53,752 nt of DNA from Symbiodinium natans (GCA_905221605.1 CAJNDS010000898.1:1-53752); one strand, 5' to 3'; positions 1 through 12,479 are shown, counted from the stretch's first letter. Numbers and translations are program-made. The notes: generated by a model from the letters alone, not told the origin.

Positions 1-1147
1 GTAGAGTGCAGGGTTCAGGCAGTATAGTGTGTCTACGAGAGCTGTGCTTTTCGAAATCAGATTGAAGATCAGCACATTTCTTGGGCTGACTTCTTCTCAA
101 GTTGTCATCTGCTGGTACTGGTAGTGCTGCGAGTTGGATGATCGGTTGTTCAGGCTTCAAGGCCTGCCGGAGATATCATTGGCAAGGTTTTTGCAGTGTA
201 CATGCTGTTCATACGGGTCATAGGGCCATAGGGTTGAAACGGTTTGTAGGGCTTAGAGGCAGCAATCTTGTGACCAGGAGGCAACTCCCTCGTTTAAAAG
301 GTTGAGAGGCTCAACCCTGCTTAAACACCCTGCTCTCCACCACAGTCAAGATGTCACTGAACCCCAAACCCCAAACCCAAAACCCGAAACCCTCCCTAAA
401 CCCCAAGCTAAACTCTAACCCGAAACCCTAAATAGCACCAGCTACCCCGGTCCGAAAGGACCTGCTTCTCGGCGAAGAAGGATGTGGCTCGACCCAAGCC
501 TGGTCACGTGCAATCGAAAAGCGCAGGCCTAGAGTTCAGGGATCAGGGTTTAGGGCTTAGGATTAGGGTTTAGGGTAGCCCTAGAGCTAATAAATCTAAA
601 GCCCCACAACCCTCAAAACCCGACACCAAAACCCTGCAGAACCCCAGACCCGAAAACACCACGAGCGTAAACCCCCTAAAGCGCCCGACTGCCACTATCG
701 CAAAGGGTTGGACTTGAATGCTCGCGGCCTTAGCTACATCTAAATCTAGGCTTAAGAACTTTCGTGTTTAGGGCCCCTATACCCTAAACCCAAATTCCTA
801 AACCCTAAGCCCTAAACCCTAAACCCTGGTTCTTCGGGGTTTTGGGCTCAGGGGGTTCAGAATTTAGGGCTCGGGGCTCGGGGATTGAGGGTTTTTAGGG
901 TCGAGGATTCCATGGCTGTGGCCGTTCTTCGGCGAGAGCCTTCATCTGTCCAGGGATGTGTCGACTTACAGCAATCCCAGCGTTTCGTTCAGGGGTTGGG
1001 ATATGGGCTACTAGAAAGCGTACCACAAACGAGATACCGCGAAGGGCCCGGCATTTAGATTGACCTCCGCTTGGCGTCTCAAAAAAACCTTCTAAGAAGC
1101 CTAAAGCCCGAAAGCTACAGGTGCCGAAGAAGCTAGGAAGATAGGAG

Positions 1148-1210
1148 CCCTAAACCCTAAACCCTAAACCCTAAACCCTAAACCCTAAACCCTAAACCCT
1201 AAACCCTAAA
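1148..1210 (-). repeat. Telomere-like CCCTAAA array
   Basis: About nine uninterrupted CCCTAAA units read on the plus strand, so the G-rich strand is minus. It is interstitial: unique DNA lies on both sides, so it is not a chromosome end. Confidence 0.95.
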
Positions 1211-1678
1211 CTGTGCAGGCTTCAGGATTCTGGGGGGCCAAGTATGGGGCGGCCGGGCCTTCGGAAAACGCCAGGGATTCAGGGGTTTTAGGGTTCAGGG
1301 TCCATGGTGCGGTCCCTAAACCCGAAACCCTAAGCCCTGAACCCTGAGCCCCAACCCCAAACCCCAAACCCTAAACCCTAAACCCTAATCCCTAAACCCT
1401 AAACCCTAAACCCGAAACCCCAAACCCTGAACCCTAGGCTCAGGGAAGCCCTGGGCTTCGACTTGTCACTCCCGGCCTCCCATCAACATGGAGCCTCGGA
1501 CGCCTGTGCACAGGGGAAGAAACCCAGAGGAGACTGTCCAATGCTTTAGGGTTTAGGGTTTAGGGTTTAGGATTTAGGGTTTAGGGTTTTGGATTTTGGG
1601 TTTAGGATTTAGGGTTTGGGGTTAAGGGTTTAGGGTTTAGGCCCTAGCTTGTGCGCAAAACAGCCATTCAAGCCCTGT

Positions 1679-1784
1679 GTTCTTAGTAGGGAATGAGGGA
1701 ATGAGGTACCCTATATCCCCTACCTACATATACCCTTTGAGGGATTATGTAGGGTACCTCATGCCCCCATTCCCTACTAAGAAC
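1679..1784. mobile_element. TIR element, family C copy 1
   Basis: A 106-bp segment with terminal inverted repeats of roughly 33 bp. The left end reads GTTCTTAGTAGGGAATG and includes GGTACCCTA; the right end is its reverse complement with a few mismatches. No coding capacity. It resembles a non-autonomous MITE-type element. A related copy lies at 3601-3682. Confidence 0.75.
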
Positions 1785-2222
1785 CGGGGGGTTCCAACCA
1801 TTCAAGCCCTGTAAGCCCTGAACCCAAAGCCGTAGACAAATGCTATAAACCCCAAACCCAAAACCTATAAACCCTAAGCCCTAAACCCTGGACCCTAAAC
1901 CACAGGCTTTAAACCTTCAATCGCCAATCAGGCTTTAAACCTTCAATCGCCAATCGCCAAACCCTGCAGAGATTCTGCGAAACGCACGAGGCTGAAGCTC
2001 CTTATTGGAGTTTAGGAGGCCCGCAACACAGGAACCGAATTGGGGCTTAGGGGTTTCGGGTTTAGGGTTTAGGCCGGGTTTAGGGTTTAGGGCTTAGGGC
2101 TTAGGGTTTAGGGTTTAGGGTTTAGGGTTTGGGTTTCGGTTGTAGGGTTAAGGCCTAGGCTTGTGCGCAAAACATTTGCAAAGCATTCTGAGCCAAAACG
2201 CGAAACCCAACAGCGTGCGCCT

Positions 2223-2290
2223 ACTTGGAGGTTCGTGGAAGTAGGGCAAAAGATACCCGTTAAACGGCTGTAACCATAGTTTCCCTAAAC
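2223..2290. mobile_element. TIR element family B, partial left end
   Basis: The family B terminus CTACTTGGAGGTTCGTGG is present, but a matching right terminus is not. The sequence runs into degenerate CCCTAAA repeats, suggesting the element was truncated or overgrown by the repeat. Confidence 0.4.
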
Positions 2291-3600
2291 TCTAAACCCT
2301 AAACCCTAAACCCGAAACCCCACACCTCCCCCCATCCGCTCTGACAGTTTGGGGTGCTAGAGTAGGGTGTATAGCCTCTTCTTACTCAGGCGCCAAACTC
2401 CTACTTCTGAGGGAGGCACCAAGCCACGCCTACTGTTGAGGGCAGCGCCAAAAACCCCCCCCCATAACGTTCCAAGTCCCAAACCTTTCCATCCGGCGCT
2501 CGGGGAGGCGCCACCCGGCTTCGCCGTGCCTGCGCCTTCCCATTGCTAAAGGGGCGACTCACAATCTGTAGGGCCTTCTTTACAGGGTTTAGGGTGTAGG
2601 GTTTAGGGTTTAGGGTTTGCGGTTCAAGGTTTGGGGTTTGGGGTTTAGGGTTCAGGGTTTCGGGTCTAGGCTTCAGGGTGTTTAGGATCCAGGGTTCAGG
2701 GTTTTGGGGCTTGGGGGCTTGGGGGGGTTGAAGGTTACGGGGGGGTTGTTCTGTTGCTTCGGGCAGCGTTGGTAGGGTGTACGGGGTCTATGGGTTCCAA
2801 GAGGGTTTTCATCAGGCTTGCCGTACAAGTTCGGGAATGCTCCCCAAGCAGGAGGTGTCGGGGTAGCTGGGCATGCGGCCTGGTCAGGTGGTGCTAACAC
2901 CGATGCCTTTTGCCGCGAAAAAGTGGGCTTGGGATGAATAAAGCGAGAGACATGTGGGGCATAACAAGGGCTAAGGCTGCAGAACCTTAGGGTACTGCTA
3001 GGTCCCAGAAACCGGAAGCACAGTGGTGGCATGTTTGTCCTACTTTCGTCGGGCTTATAAGGGCCCGCTGGCTTCGACTTCTTGTCACAGCCATCACGAA
3101 ACACATCTTATCCTAACATGGATATCCCCCCCGGCCTCCCCTCGGTCCGACCCTGCAAGCCAGTAGATTTTTTGAGGCTTCTAGGGATTGGGGGGTGGTC
3201 GGGAAGTAATTGGGCAACTGCAGCATCCAAACCTCAACCTACTGGTGCATAAGGGGAGCAGACGAGCAGCTCCCAACAACAATGCCTTTACAATCCGCCA
3301 TCCCAAACCCCCTAAACCCTCTACCCTAAACCTTAAACCCAAAACCCCATACACCGAAGCCCTCAACAAGAATCACTACTTCATGGTTGAGATAATATTA
3401 GAAATTTAAATTTATATCCCTTTTTGGGTTTAAGTACCCTTAAAAATGTAAAATGGTACTCAACTATGACAAACAGGAAGTATAAGTTCATTCATCCTCG
3501 CCTGGGATCTGCAGCTTAGCTGTGAGGCTGCCTTGGCGCAGAGCTTGCAGAGCATTAAGACCCTGGGTTTGATGCGACCTGTTCTTCACCAGTCTTAAGA

Positions 3601-3682
3601 CTGGTTCTGAGTAGGGACTGGGGGGATGAGGTACCCTACATGATCCCTTAAAGGGTACCTTATTCCTACTAAGAAGAACCAG
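3601..3682. mobile_element. TIR element, family C copy 2
   Basis: An 82-bp segment with inverted ends (CTGGTTCTGAGTAGGGA on the left, its imperfect complement on the right) and inner GGTACCCT blocks like those of the copy at 1679-1784. More diverged than copy 1. Confidence 0.6.
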
Positions 3683-6600
3683 CCGGCAGTTAGCAGAAAA
3701 TTGCACCACAGACCTGTACTTGGGTTGTAGGTGGGTTTAGGGCCCAGGGCCCAGGACGCTGAACATGTGGGGACTGCAGTATTAAAACCCAGCAACTTAG
3801 AATTCCCCAAGCCGTACACCTTGGAATCTAAGTCCCTGACCTGTACTCCCTACCTGTAGCCCCAAGCCTACGGACCTACTATACAGTAGGGTACCCCCCA
3901 ACTGCCCAAAGCGTGCTAAGCGCCGGGATCCTCGGGCGGGCATTCCTCAACCCTACAGCCTAGGACCCCTGAACCCTAAACCCTGAACCCTAAACGAAAC
4001 CTTACACCAATCAACCCTACAAACCCAAACCCCAAGCAGAAAGTCTCCCAAGCTTTGCCGCTTTGAAGCGCAGACAAGAATCCAAAACACCGAAGCCCTA
4101 TACAAAGCCTGCAGCCCTGAAGCCTCTCAACCACCAACCAATCCGAAAGCCTGAGCCCCAAAACCCTACAACCCTAAAACAGACATCCGGAGACCTAAAG
4201 CCCTAAAACCCCTAGACCTCCCAACGCCCTCAACCCGAAGCCCTAAACATCCCTAACCCCTGCAAAGCCCGACGACGTCCAACTCATAGTGCCCAAGTTG
4301 CTGGTACTGGCAGTTGAGCCTCTGGGAGACCCGCCAGCCTCACTGGGTTTTTAGTGTTTAGGGGTTTAGGCTTTCAGGGAAGAAGTTTAGGCAGTTGTTT
4401 GGGTTTTGTTTGGGCTTCAGCGCCTAAAGTTTCAGGGTTTTTGGGTGTAGCGTGGGTCCATCAGTGGCATATGGTTTGGAGGAGATATCGGAGACCATAA
4501 AGACGCCAGGTTGGGGGTTGAGGGTTGAACCCTATGTGCCTAAACGCATTACGAGCGCCCAACGAACTTCAGGCTTGAAGGCTTGGGAAAGGGGTGCTGA
4601 GTGTTACAGAGCACATCTGTGTGCAGGATGAAGCGGAATTCCTTTTCTGGCTTTTTTCAATTCCCCACGAAAACCCTAAACCCGCCCGCCACCCATCCTG
4701 TCAGTGGCAAGCACTGCCTGATGTCAAGGCTAGCAGCCTCAAAACCAGTGGACGTCAACAGCTCACGCGTATCACCCCAAACCCGACCACATTTGCTGGT
4801 GCAAGTGCTAGAGGGCCCTCCGGCCGGGGCCAGCCGGGTCAGCCCGCACTTATTTGGCCAGGCCCCTGGGACGCTGGGACGCTGGGAGGCCTTTGGCGGA
4901 ATCGCTCTGCAATCCCCTAGCAGCCTGTGACATGATGATTCTTCAAGTCTAAGACACATGCTTGAAACCTGCAAAGACAGCCTCTTACCCTCGAAAAACC
5001 CTGCGGCTTCTGGAGTCTCGGGTCGAAGACATTCTCTAGCGCTGAAATTGAAGTTTCGCTCAAATGCTTTCCCTGAACAATTTCGGAAGCGATGAAAAAA
5101 ATCCCTCCGGCCGAAGATGTCCCTCAACGCGAAACCTACAGTCAAACTTCGCTCGGATGCTTCTAGCTTTATGACTTTGTCCCTGCACCTTGGCATTCCG
5201 GACTCGATAAGTAAGCAATGAGAAGGCACTTCCGCCGGAGACCTCCCCCACCGCAAAAAGTTCTCTCCTGCAAGCTACTAAAGTCCTTCACGAGATCTTT
5301 GTCGCCTACAAACCCGAAGCATAGTGTCTTCTGCGGAGGTATGCAATATCGGCTTGGCTGGGTCGGGTTCGGCTGGCTCCGGCTGGCTTCGGTTTTGAGT
5401 AGTGTTTGGGCGGTCTTGGGGTGGGCATGTCTGCATACCACTGCGTGCATACCAGCGCACGACCTCGCGGAGCAAACCCTAACCTTAAACCCTAACCCCT
5501 AACCTGCCTAAACCCTAAACCCTAAGGATCTGGATAGGCCCCGAGCTTGCTCTCACGCCAAGGTACGGCTTTGGGCGACAGGAGCGCTGGAGACTTCGGC
5601 AGAAAGGCCGAAAGCCTGTGTTCAAAAAGCCCGTAGCCCCAAACGGTTTCGGGCTTAGGGTTTTATTAAGGTTTGGGGCTTGGGTTTGGGGCTTAGGGCC
5701 AAACCTTCTTCGACTAAACCCCCGAAACCCCTTGGATGCCATGGATACTGAGTGGAGGGCTAGGGTGGTGACGTGTTGCAGGATGTGGGAAAAGGGGGGG
5801 GGGGGTTGAGGACTTCTTTAGGCTGTATATAGCTCAACAAGACATAACACCAAACAGACCTTCCGTTCCTCTCAAAGTTAGGCCAAGATGGTCCCACAGT
5901 GGCCACATGACAAGGGCCGCTCGAACCCACACATCCGGCAGGCGGGTGTGAAGCGTAACTGTTATAGGAACCCTCTTTTCCCGGGCGTCTTATAATTGAG
6001 CACGCTAACATTGACAACTGTTACATTGACAACTGAACCGGAAATGTTCCAGGAAGGGTCATGGTTTCGGGTTGTAGGTTTGTCGGCTTGGGGTTCAGGC
6101 GTTCCAATCATGTTTGCGATTTTTGAAGACGACGATGTGCCCCAGTTCGGCACTGACATGAAAATACTACCCTAATACTGAAGTTGACATCTCTGTCTCT
6201 ATCTCTCTCTCTCTCTCCGTCTCTCTCGCTCGCTGAACTCTGAAGAGGACCCAATAAATTGCCCAGGAAGCGACGGAGCTGAGGTCCTATAAGTCCGAAA
6301 ACTCAAATCCAAATCAGACCACCCGCAACATCTGCACGCAGCCCACAAACCTTGCCTCACGGAGAAAGCTTTGTACCCCCTGAACCTATACCACCTGAAC
6401 CCAAATGTGGTTTGGCTACAAGTCCTTTCAAGGGGATGGGCCATTGGGAAAAGAGTCCCCTGAAAAGGGAGTCCTTACGGTAAAGGGAACCTGCCTTTTA
6501 GGGTTTAGGGTTTAGGGTTTAGGGCTTAGGGCTTGAGGTTTAGGGTTTAGGGGCAAACTTCCCCATGCACACCGGAGCGCTTCGAGGGTGACTTGGGTGA

Positions 6601-6870
6601 CGCTGCATCACCAGTGGGTGACGATGCCATAGCTTCGTCGAAAGCGCTGAGGTGCAGGTCTACAGTTTCGGGCTCTTCGGTTGCAGGGCTTCGGGCTTGG
6701 GAAACTCGGTTTAGGGTTTAGGTTTAGGGTTTAGGGTTTAGGCCTTAGGGTTTAAACCCTAAACCCGAAACCCTACACCGTTCAGGGTTCAGGGTTCAGT
6801 TTGCAGGAGTTGTAGGGGTTTCAGGGCCCGCCAGCACACCTGGGAGTTCTAGGTCATGCTTCCTATGGCC

Positions 6871-6966
6871 AGGGTTTAGGGTTTAGGGTTTAGGGTTTAG
6901 GGTTTAGGGTTTAGGGTTTAGGGTTTAGGGTTTAGTGTTTGGGGTTTGGGGTTTAGGGTTTAGGGT
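6871..6966 (+). repeat. Telomere-like TTTAGGG array
   Basis: About ten TTTAGGG units followed by TTTGGGG variants, embedded in unique sequence. Interstitial. Confidence 0.95.
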
Positions 6967-7220
6967 GGGAAGGTTTACAGCAGGCTAGGGCTAGGGTTTG
7001 GGGCTTAGGGTTTCGGATTTAGGGTTTAGGGGCTATCTAGACTTCAGGGCTTAGGATTCAAGAGAGTCGAGGTTTTCATCATTTGGTTGAGGGGTTGAGG
7101 GGTCGAGGTTTGATGATTTTGTGTAGGGTTGATGGCGGAGGGTTGAGCGCTGAGAGCTCTTCGCGCGGATAGAAGTATGGTGCTGTCTCGAACACATGTG
7201 CGGGTGCCGGATTATGCCTG

Positions 7221-7361
7221 CTAGCCCTCGGCCAAGTCACTGGAAGCTTTCCTGTAGGCTACGTGCATTCGGATGGAGACGTGGATGTAGCACACTAGCG
7301 GCCCGCCAACATCCCGGAACTGGCACAGGTCGTAGATCTGTATGGGCCCATCAAGGGATGG
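7221..7361 (-). CDS. Exon-like island, unrecognised protein
   Basis: An open frame of about 46 codons on the minus strand ends at a TAG. Its composition is protein-like and includes PIQIYDLCQFRDVGGPL followed by VCYIHVSIRMHVAYRK. A possible GTAGCC splice donor follows the MH codons, so the true exon may end before the stop. There is no start codon context, so this would be an internal exon. I do not recognise a family. It shares the strand of the recognisable genes in the window. The call rests on composition and frame openness only. Confidence 0.35.
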   Translation of the reverse strand, partial: PSLDGPIQIYDLCQFRDVGGPLVCYIHVSIRMHVAYRKASSDLAEG

Positions 7362-7783
7362 GGAACATTGGCGTTCAATTCTTAAGTTTTGTGTATCACC
7401 CTAAACCCTACACCCTGAACCATGAAGCCTACAGTTGCGACTGCAACGGTCTCACTGTCAGACAGTCTGCTCTACAACTCAGGGTCTTTTGGGGCTAAGA
7501 TAAGCTATTTTCAGCTCAACCCCGTTCAGCCAAGTAACGGCTTGTTCCAAACGACCTCACAACTTTACATCCTGCCCAAAATCATCAGCCCTTATGTAAG
7601 TCCCCTTAGTCACGTCTCAGGCCAATGGTGAAAGCACAATCCCAGATTGGGAAGGGGGGGGGGAGGAGGGTGTCCCCGTTTAGGGCTTCGGGTAGGTTCT
7701 GTGCTTTACTTACCAAAAGGTTTAGGGCTTTTAGGGGTGCTGAGTTCTTTGAGGGGAGAGGGGGCCCTAGTTGCTGTAGAAAC

Positions 7784-7876
7784 TATATCATCTTCTATCA
7801 GCGCAAAGCCCAGAAGCCTCCACGAAGCTCGAAAATGCTCCTTGCCCGCGCAAGCTCCTGGTGGGAGCAGGTTGCA
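7784..7876 (-). CDS. Internal exon, possibly aminotransferase C-terminal region
   Basis: A 93-bp segment is exactly 31 codons in phase 0, bounded on the minus strand by an AG acceptor (CTAG) and a GT donor (GTTTCT). The peptide contains LLPPGACAGKEHFRASW and then LLGFALIEDDI. The PG...C-G...HFR-SW pattern recalls the C-terminal part of PLP-dependent class I/II aminotransferases, where a proline-glycine turn is followed by an arginine that binds the substrate carboxylate. The resemblance is short, so the function is tentative. It could belong to the same gene as the island at 7221-7361, which lies downstream on the same strand. Confidence 0.4.
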
Positions 7877-9236
7877 CTAGATAGGTTTGAAGGTTTAGGA
7901 AACAAGCCTAGACCCTAAACACCACCCTTGCCTGGACCCCCCAAGTATGTGAAAAACACCCAACATCCATGAAAGGGCCAGTGTTTTACATACTTTTGGG
8001 CTTAGGTGAATCCTAAACCACTTCAGGGCATTCAGGTTGGGAGGCATGGGGGGGGGGTTCGGGGTCACTCTAAGCAAGCACCTCGGGCTGGATTTCAAGA
8101 CTCGTACCCCGAAGGTTGTACTTTTACGGGTTCTCCATATTCTCCTAACATGGCCCTTGTACTATCTCAAGCATCTAACAAAAGGGGTCCCCAAAAATCC
8201 AAGACAACCTTAAGTAGAGTCCCTTGAGAGGGTGCATCCCGAAACTTGCGAAACCCAAGACAGGCTTCTGGTTGGGGTTTGGGAATCTAGGTTTAGGCTT
8301 GGGGTGTTCAAGTTAGGACTCTGGGTTTGGGGTTTAGGTTTAGGAATTCAGGGTCTAGGGTTTTGGACTCTGGGTTTGCGGTGCAGGGTTTAGGAACTTA
8401 GGTTTAGAGGGGTCTGATGGCCTTGTTTCTTCTCGTAAGCGTGGGTGCGACATTCCTTTGCGCGTCTTCGCGCTTGCCACTAACCCTCTGAAGAAGCTCG
8501 AGAGTGAACCCTGCCAGGGAGGCGTCCATATAAGTGTGCCCTGTTTTGAAGGGGCGTCTATATTCTATATGCATCCATCTGTCGGCTTCTTTCTGTATCT
8601 CTGTCTCTCTCTCTCTCTCTCCCTTCATAAGTGTATGTGGCTATCTGTGAAGGCAGAAATATCATTAAGCTACTTGATTTAAACAAAGAAAAATAAACCT
8701 ACATGCAAAAACGAACTGCACAGCAAGCATGTGCAAAGACATCCGTCCATCCATCCATACATGCATGCATGCAGGCATGCATGTGTGCGTACCTGTGTCC
8801 ACATGCACCTACATGTTCATACACCCATGGGAAAAATTTGTAGTTACGTATGTACGCATGCATGCATACATGCATGTACATTTGTAGATAAACATATTAT
8901 ATAAACATGTGCCTACGAAAAAGTAAGCAGAACAACGCACGGAAAATACACAAGTATGCGCACACCGTTCGTATACATAAACCAACAAGCGTATATTTGC
9001 ACGCACGACGGTAAACCGGAATCCTTTGCATCTGTTCGCATAACTAAACAGGCAAAACGGCTCTTGTAACTAGACAAGCTCAACCAAACACACCAGACAC
9101 ACACACACACACATAAAAACAATGAATAATGTACTGAAAATAATAATAATAATAACAACAAAGTGGTGGAGCAGTGATGGGCTGGACAGCCAGGCTACGA
9201 TGGCAATGAGTGACAGCGTGATGGTGTTACCGTAAA

Positions 9237-9334
9237 GGGTCCATGTACCTGTATAGTACATACTTGGGCCCTAAAGCTACCATATGGGAACCCCTTGAGG
9301 CCCGATTATATACCACATTAGGTACATGGACCCC
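9237..9334. mobile_element. TIR element, single-copy family E
   Basis: A roughly 98-bp segment with about 14-bp inverted ends (GGGTCCATGTACCT on the left, AGGTACATGGACCC on the right). No coding capacity; MITE-like by structure only. Confidence 0.6.
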
Positions 9335-10184
9335 TAGGGATTGGTGTTTTGATGGTAGATGCAAACCACGGTAAGGCAGAGCTCTACAGTGACAGTGGGA
9401 TATTTGGCGATGACGGCTTTTAAGGTTATGGGAGTGCTTGGGAATACCTTTTTGCTGGATCTCCGTGTCTGCTGACGTGACCTGGTGTTCTTCTCCGTCT
9501 GGTACTTGGATGGTGCTTGCTTTGTCACTTTTTGATGGTATCGGTGGATTTTACTGGACTCTGGATGCATTGGCCTTTTGCAGATGGCACATGGAATGCA
9601 GGGATTAGTGAGTGATTGACCTAAGCAAGATATGCCAGGTGCCTCTGCAAGGCAGAAGGTTCCTCTCAGAGCTTCAAAACTGCAGCAAGAGCTGGGGCCT
9701 GAAGGTAAAAACGGCTTGGGGTTTAGGGCTCAGGATTTGGGGTTTAGGGCTAGGACTTAAGGTTTAGAGTTTAGGGTACGGATTGTAACAGGCGCCTCAG
9801 AAACTTCAGGTTTCAATAGAGTCTTCCCCAGCGCACAAAAACTAGGCAGCCATGGGGCGCTCTAGAAATTGTAGCTGGGGACCGGGGCGGGGGGCGCGGG
9901 GACGGGGGGTACTCCTAAGCCCTATAACCTCGAACCCGAAACTACCCTAACTGTTCCTGACTACCCGAACTAGCCCTTCCCCCTCCTTCGCCCTCGCCGC
10001 CCAAGGGCCCGAACGGCCGCGGAACTTCCGGGCTGTTTTTGGAGCACAGGTGGCCTGGAAACTGTCCTGGAAACTTGAAAAAATTGGAGTTTAGGGTTTA
10101 GGGTTAAGGGTTGAGGGTCTAGAGTTCAGGGCTCAGGATTCAAGAGGGTCGATGGTTTCATCATTGATGTCGGAATTAAGCGGT

Positions 10185-10284
10185 CTACTCGGAGGTTCAT
10201 GGGTTTATAAGACCTCAGTAAGGTAATAACCATAGCTACTCTGCATATAACCCTAGTGATATGTACCCATGAACCTCCAAGTAG
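10185..10284. mobile_element. TIR element family B, copy 1
   Basis: A 100-bp element. The left end is CTACTCGGAGGTTCATGGG; the right end is the inverted CCCATGAACCTCCAAGTAG. TIRs are about 19 bp with one mismatch. The interior is A/T-richer than its surroundings and non-coding. Confidence 0.8.
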
Positions 10285-10424
10285 GGTTCCGTTGGAGCTC
10301 TTGACACTCCGGACTTGAGTGTACTTGAGGCTTGACATCGACATCAGAAGTCCGAGCTTGCGCCTTCTGAACTCATGGTTCGACAAGCTCGAGCCAGGTT
10401 CCCCCGATAAGCTGGTCTAAGGCG

Positions 10425-10521
10425 TAGGGTTTAGGGTTTAGGGTTTAGGGTTTAGGGTTTAGGGTTTAGGGTTTAGGGTTTAGGGTTTAGGGTTTAGGGT
10501 TTAGGGTTTAGGGTTTAGGGT
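10425..10521 (+). repeat. Telomere-like TTTAGGG array
   Basis: About fourteen perfect TTTAGGG units, followed within 200 bp by a long C-rich tract. Interstitial. Confidence 0.95.
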
Positions 10522-10707
10522 CCGCCGACCCTGGCGGCGTGTTGGATGGGAAAAGGCCTCCCTCCCCTCCCCCCCCAAAACGCGGGGGGGGTGGGGGGGG
10601 GTCGGTGCACAATTTTTTCGTGGAGGACCGCGCCACCCGCACAGCGTAAACAGGGGGTTCAGCACGGGGGGTAGGGGCGCCCTCAGCAAAATCGCGGCCT
10701 CCCACTG

Positions 10708-10908
10708 CCCCCCCCCCCCACCCCCCCCCCCCCACACCCCCCCCCCGCCACCCCCACCCCCCCACCCCCCCCCCCACCCCCCCCCCCCCCCAACCCCCCC
10801 CCCCCCCAACCCCCCCCCCCCCCCACCCCACCCCCCCCCCCAACCCACCCCCCCCCCCACCCCCACCCCCCTACCCCCCCCCCCCTCCCCCCCCCACCCC
10901 CACCCACC
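10708..10908. repeat. Poly-C tract with interspersed A
   Basis: About 200 bp that is nearly all C, broken by single A (rarely T or G) at irregular spacing; the other strand is G-rich. Open frames through it encode only glycine-rich low-complexity peptides and are not credible genes. The strand is likely to form i-motif or G-quadruplex structures, and the exact length may be unreliable in an assembly. Confidence 0.85.
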
Positions 10909-10999
10909 TGTCTTTTTGGCTTGAGCTTGTCCTGGTGCTACCCCCTACCCCCCCCCAAACGATTCACAGAACTCTGCCGGGGATGATCTTCCATGCGAG

Positions 11000-12260
11000 C
11001 GGGTCTCAACTATGCTCCAGCGGGGTCGGCGGCTTGAGCCGGAGGCTCTTAAATCCGGCCCCCGCGCCGCCCGTGGTCCAGGGCGGAGCCCGCGTCGCAC
11101 TAAAGCGCTAGCTTTAAGGGGCGAGCGCCCGAGCCGCCGACCCCGCCCAAAATTGCTTCAAATTCGCGCGGGGCCCTTCGGGAGGCCTCCAAAACGGCAT
11201 CCAAGGGGACGCAACACGCGGTGGTGCGAAAAGCACGAAAACCTCGTAAAAACCATGGGTTTTTACGAAAAACCGAGGCCACAAAACACCCGCAGCACCC
11301 CATTAAACCCTCACGGGCGCGCATCATCGGCCCTAGCTTTTCACATGGGGCGCGCGCCAGGCCGAAACCACGTTTTTCAAGGTTTGGGGGGGGTACCGGA
11401 AGCCCAAAACCAGGCGAGCATCATGAGCATCAGCAGCCCTGGCCCGCGGGCCCAAGGCAATAAAAAACGCTGAAAAACGCTGAAATCACCGTAAATACCG
11501 TGTTTTTATGAGGTTTTTCACGCGTGCCTCCGACCCCCACCCCTGTTGCCCTTGACCCGCCCCCAAAGTGCGCATCATCGAAACCCACGTCCGGGGGGGG
11601 GTCTGCTGATGCTGCTGATGCGCGGGGTCCGGGCGCATCATCGAGCCATCGCTTCTCATGGGCTTCGTGGGGGGGTCCGGGCCGACGGCCCAAAGACCCA
11701 GCTGATGCTCATGATGCTCGGTTTGGGGGGGTGTCCCAACAGCAGAAAACCTCGTAAATACCGAGTGTTTTGTGGGTCCACGTAAAAACGCCCCTAAAAT
11801 CGCTCATTTTACGCGCTCGAACGGCTTCGTGCCTACAAAACACCCGAACAGCAGGACCCCGAATGCCCTTAAGGGCATTCGGGGTCTTGCTTTTGGGGGT
11901 TTCGTGGGCACGCAAGCGTTCAAGCACATACAATCGGCGTGTTTAAGGGGGTTTTGGATGGCCTGGGGGAGGCCGCTGATGCTCATGATGCTCCCTTTCC
12001 TGGGTCCCAAAAGGCTTCCCAAGCCCAAAAACACGTGTTTACAGCGTTTTCTGAAGGTTTTTCGAAGGCAAAACGCATGCATAGAATGCTTTTAAGGCCC
12101 CCAAACCAACCCCACTGATGCTCCTGATGCGGGTGCGCGCGCGCGCGCGCCGGGGGGGGGGGGGAGGGAGGGGGGGCGAAGGCAGGAGAAAGAGAGACAG
12201 AGAGAAGGAGAGGACAAAGACACGGGAAAGAGAAGACAGTGCCAAGGTTCAAGGTTTCGT
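11000..12260. repeat. GC-rich island with internal inverted repeat
   Basis: This 1.25-kb island differs in base composition from its flanks and repeats short motifs (variants of GCATCATGAGCATCAGCAG in both orientations; AAAACCGAGG/GTAAATACCG). It is centred on a perfect 32-bp palindrome at 11855-11886, inside a longer imperfect inverted repeat at roughly 11770-11970. Open frames on both strands around the palindrome encode similar peptides, as expected for an inverted duplication. No known domain was found. It may be an uncharacterised repeat family rather than a gene. Confidence 0.6.
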
Positions 12261-12371
12261 GCTTTGGGGGGCGGGGGCCGGCCCGTGCCGCTAGGCCTGA
12301 AATTTAGGGTTTAGGGCTTAGGGTTTAGGGTTTAGGTTTAGGGTTTAGAAAGTTTAGACCTATGTGGGGCC

Positions 12372-12437
12372 TGCTTGGAAGCCCCGATTCTGACCCTTCC
12401 TAGAGGGTCATCTACCTCTAATCCTGGGCTTCCAGGA
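12372..12437. mobile_element. Short inverted-repeat element, family J
   Basis: A 66-bp segment flanked by CTTGGAAGCCC and the inverted GGGCTTCCAGG, with an inner inverted GGGTCA/TGACCC. A small TIR element or a stem-loop. Confidence 0.45.
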
Positions 12438-12479
12438 ATGCTAGGCAAATAACAGGGAACCTTGCGCTGCGTAGTTTCT

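Larger units (their letters stand above)
1..7190. other. Repeat-rich stretch without a supported gene
   Basis: This stretch is dominated by short runs and degenerate variants of TTTAGGG/CCCTAAA, unique islands of 100-400 bp, and three TIR-like elements listed separately. Some islands have open frames (minus strand about 895-1148; minus strand 4657-5256, 199 codons), but none matches a family I recognise, and the longer one has no clear splice sites or domain. A CT-rich microsatellite lies near 6200-6230. Around 6745-6760 a TTTAGGG run meets a CCCTAAA run head to head. I see no RNA gene. Short exons could be hidden here, but I cannot name any. Confidence 0.6.

Noticed and set aside
4657-5256. 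199-codon open frame on the minus strand
   Set aside because: No recognisable motif, both strands are open over part of it, and it has no convincing start or splice context; recorded only as a possibility.
10501-10907. Glycine-rich open frames on the minus strand
   Set aside because: They come from translating the poly-C tract; no complexity and no domain.
11012-11473. 153-codon plus-strand frame, Arg/Pro-rich
   Set aside because: The composition follows the GC-rich island; overlapping frames on the other strand are equally open.
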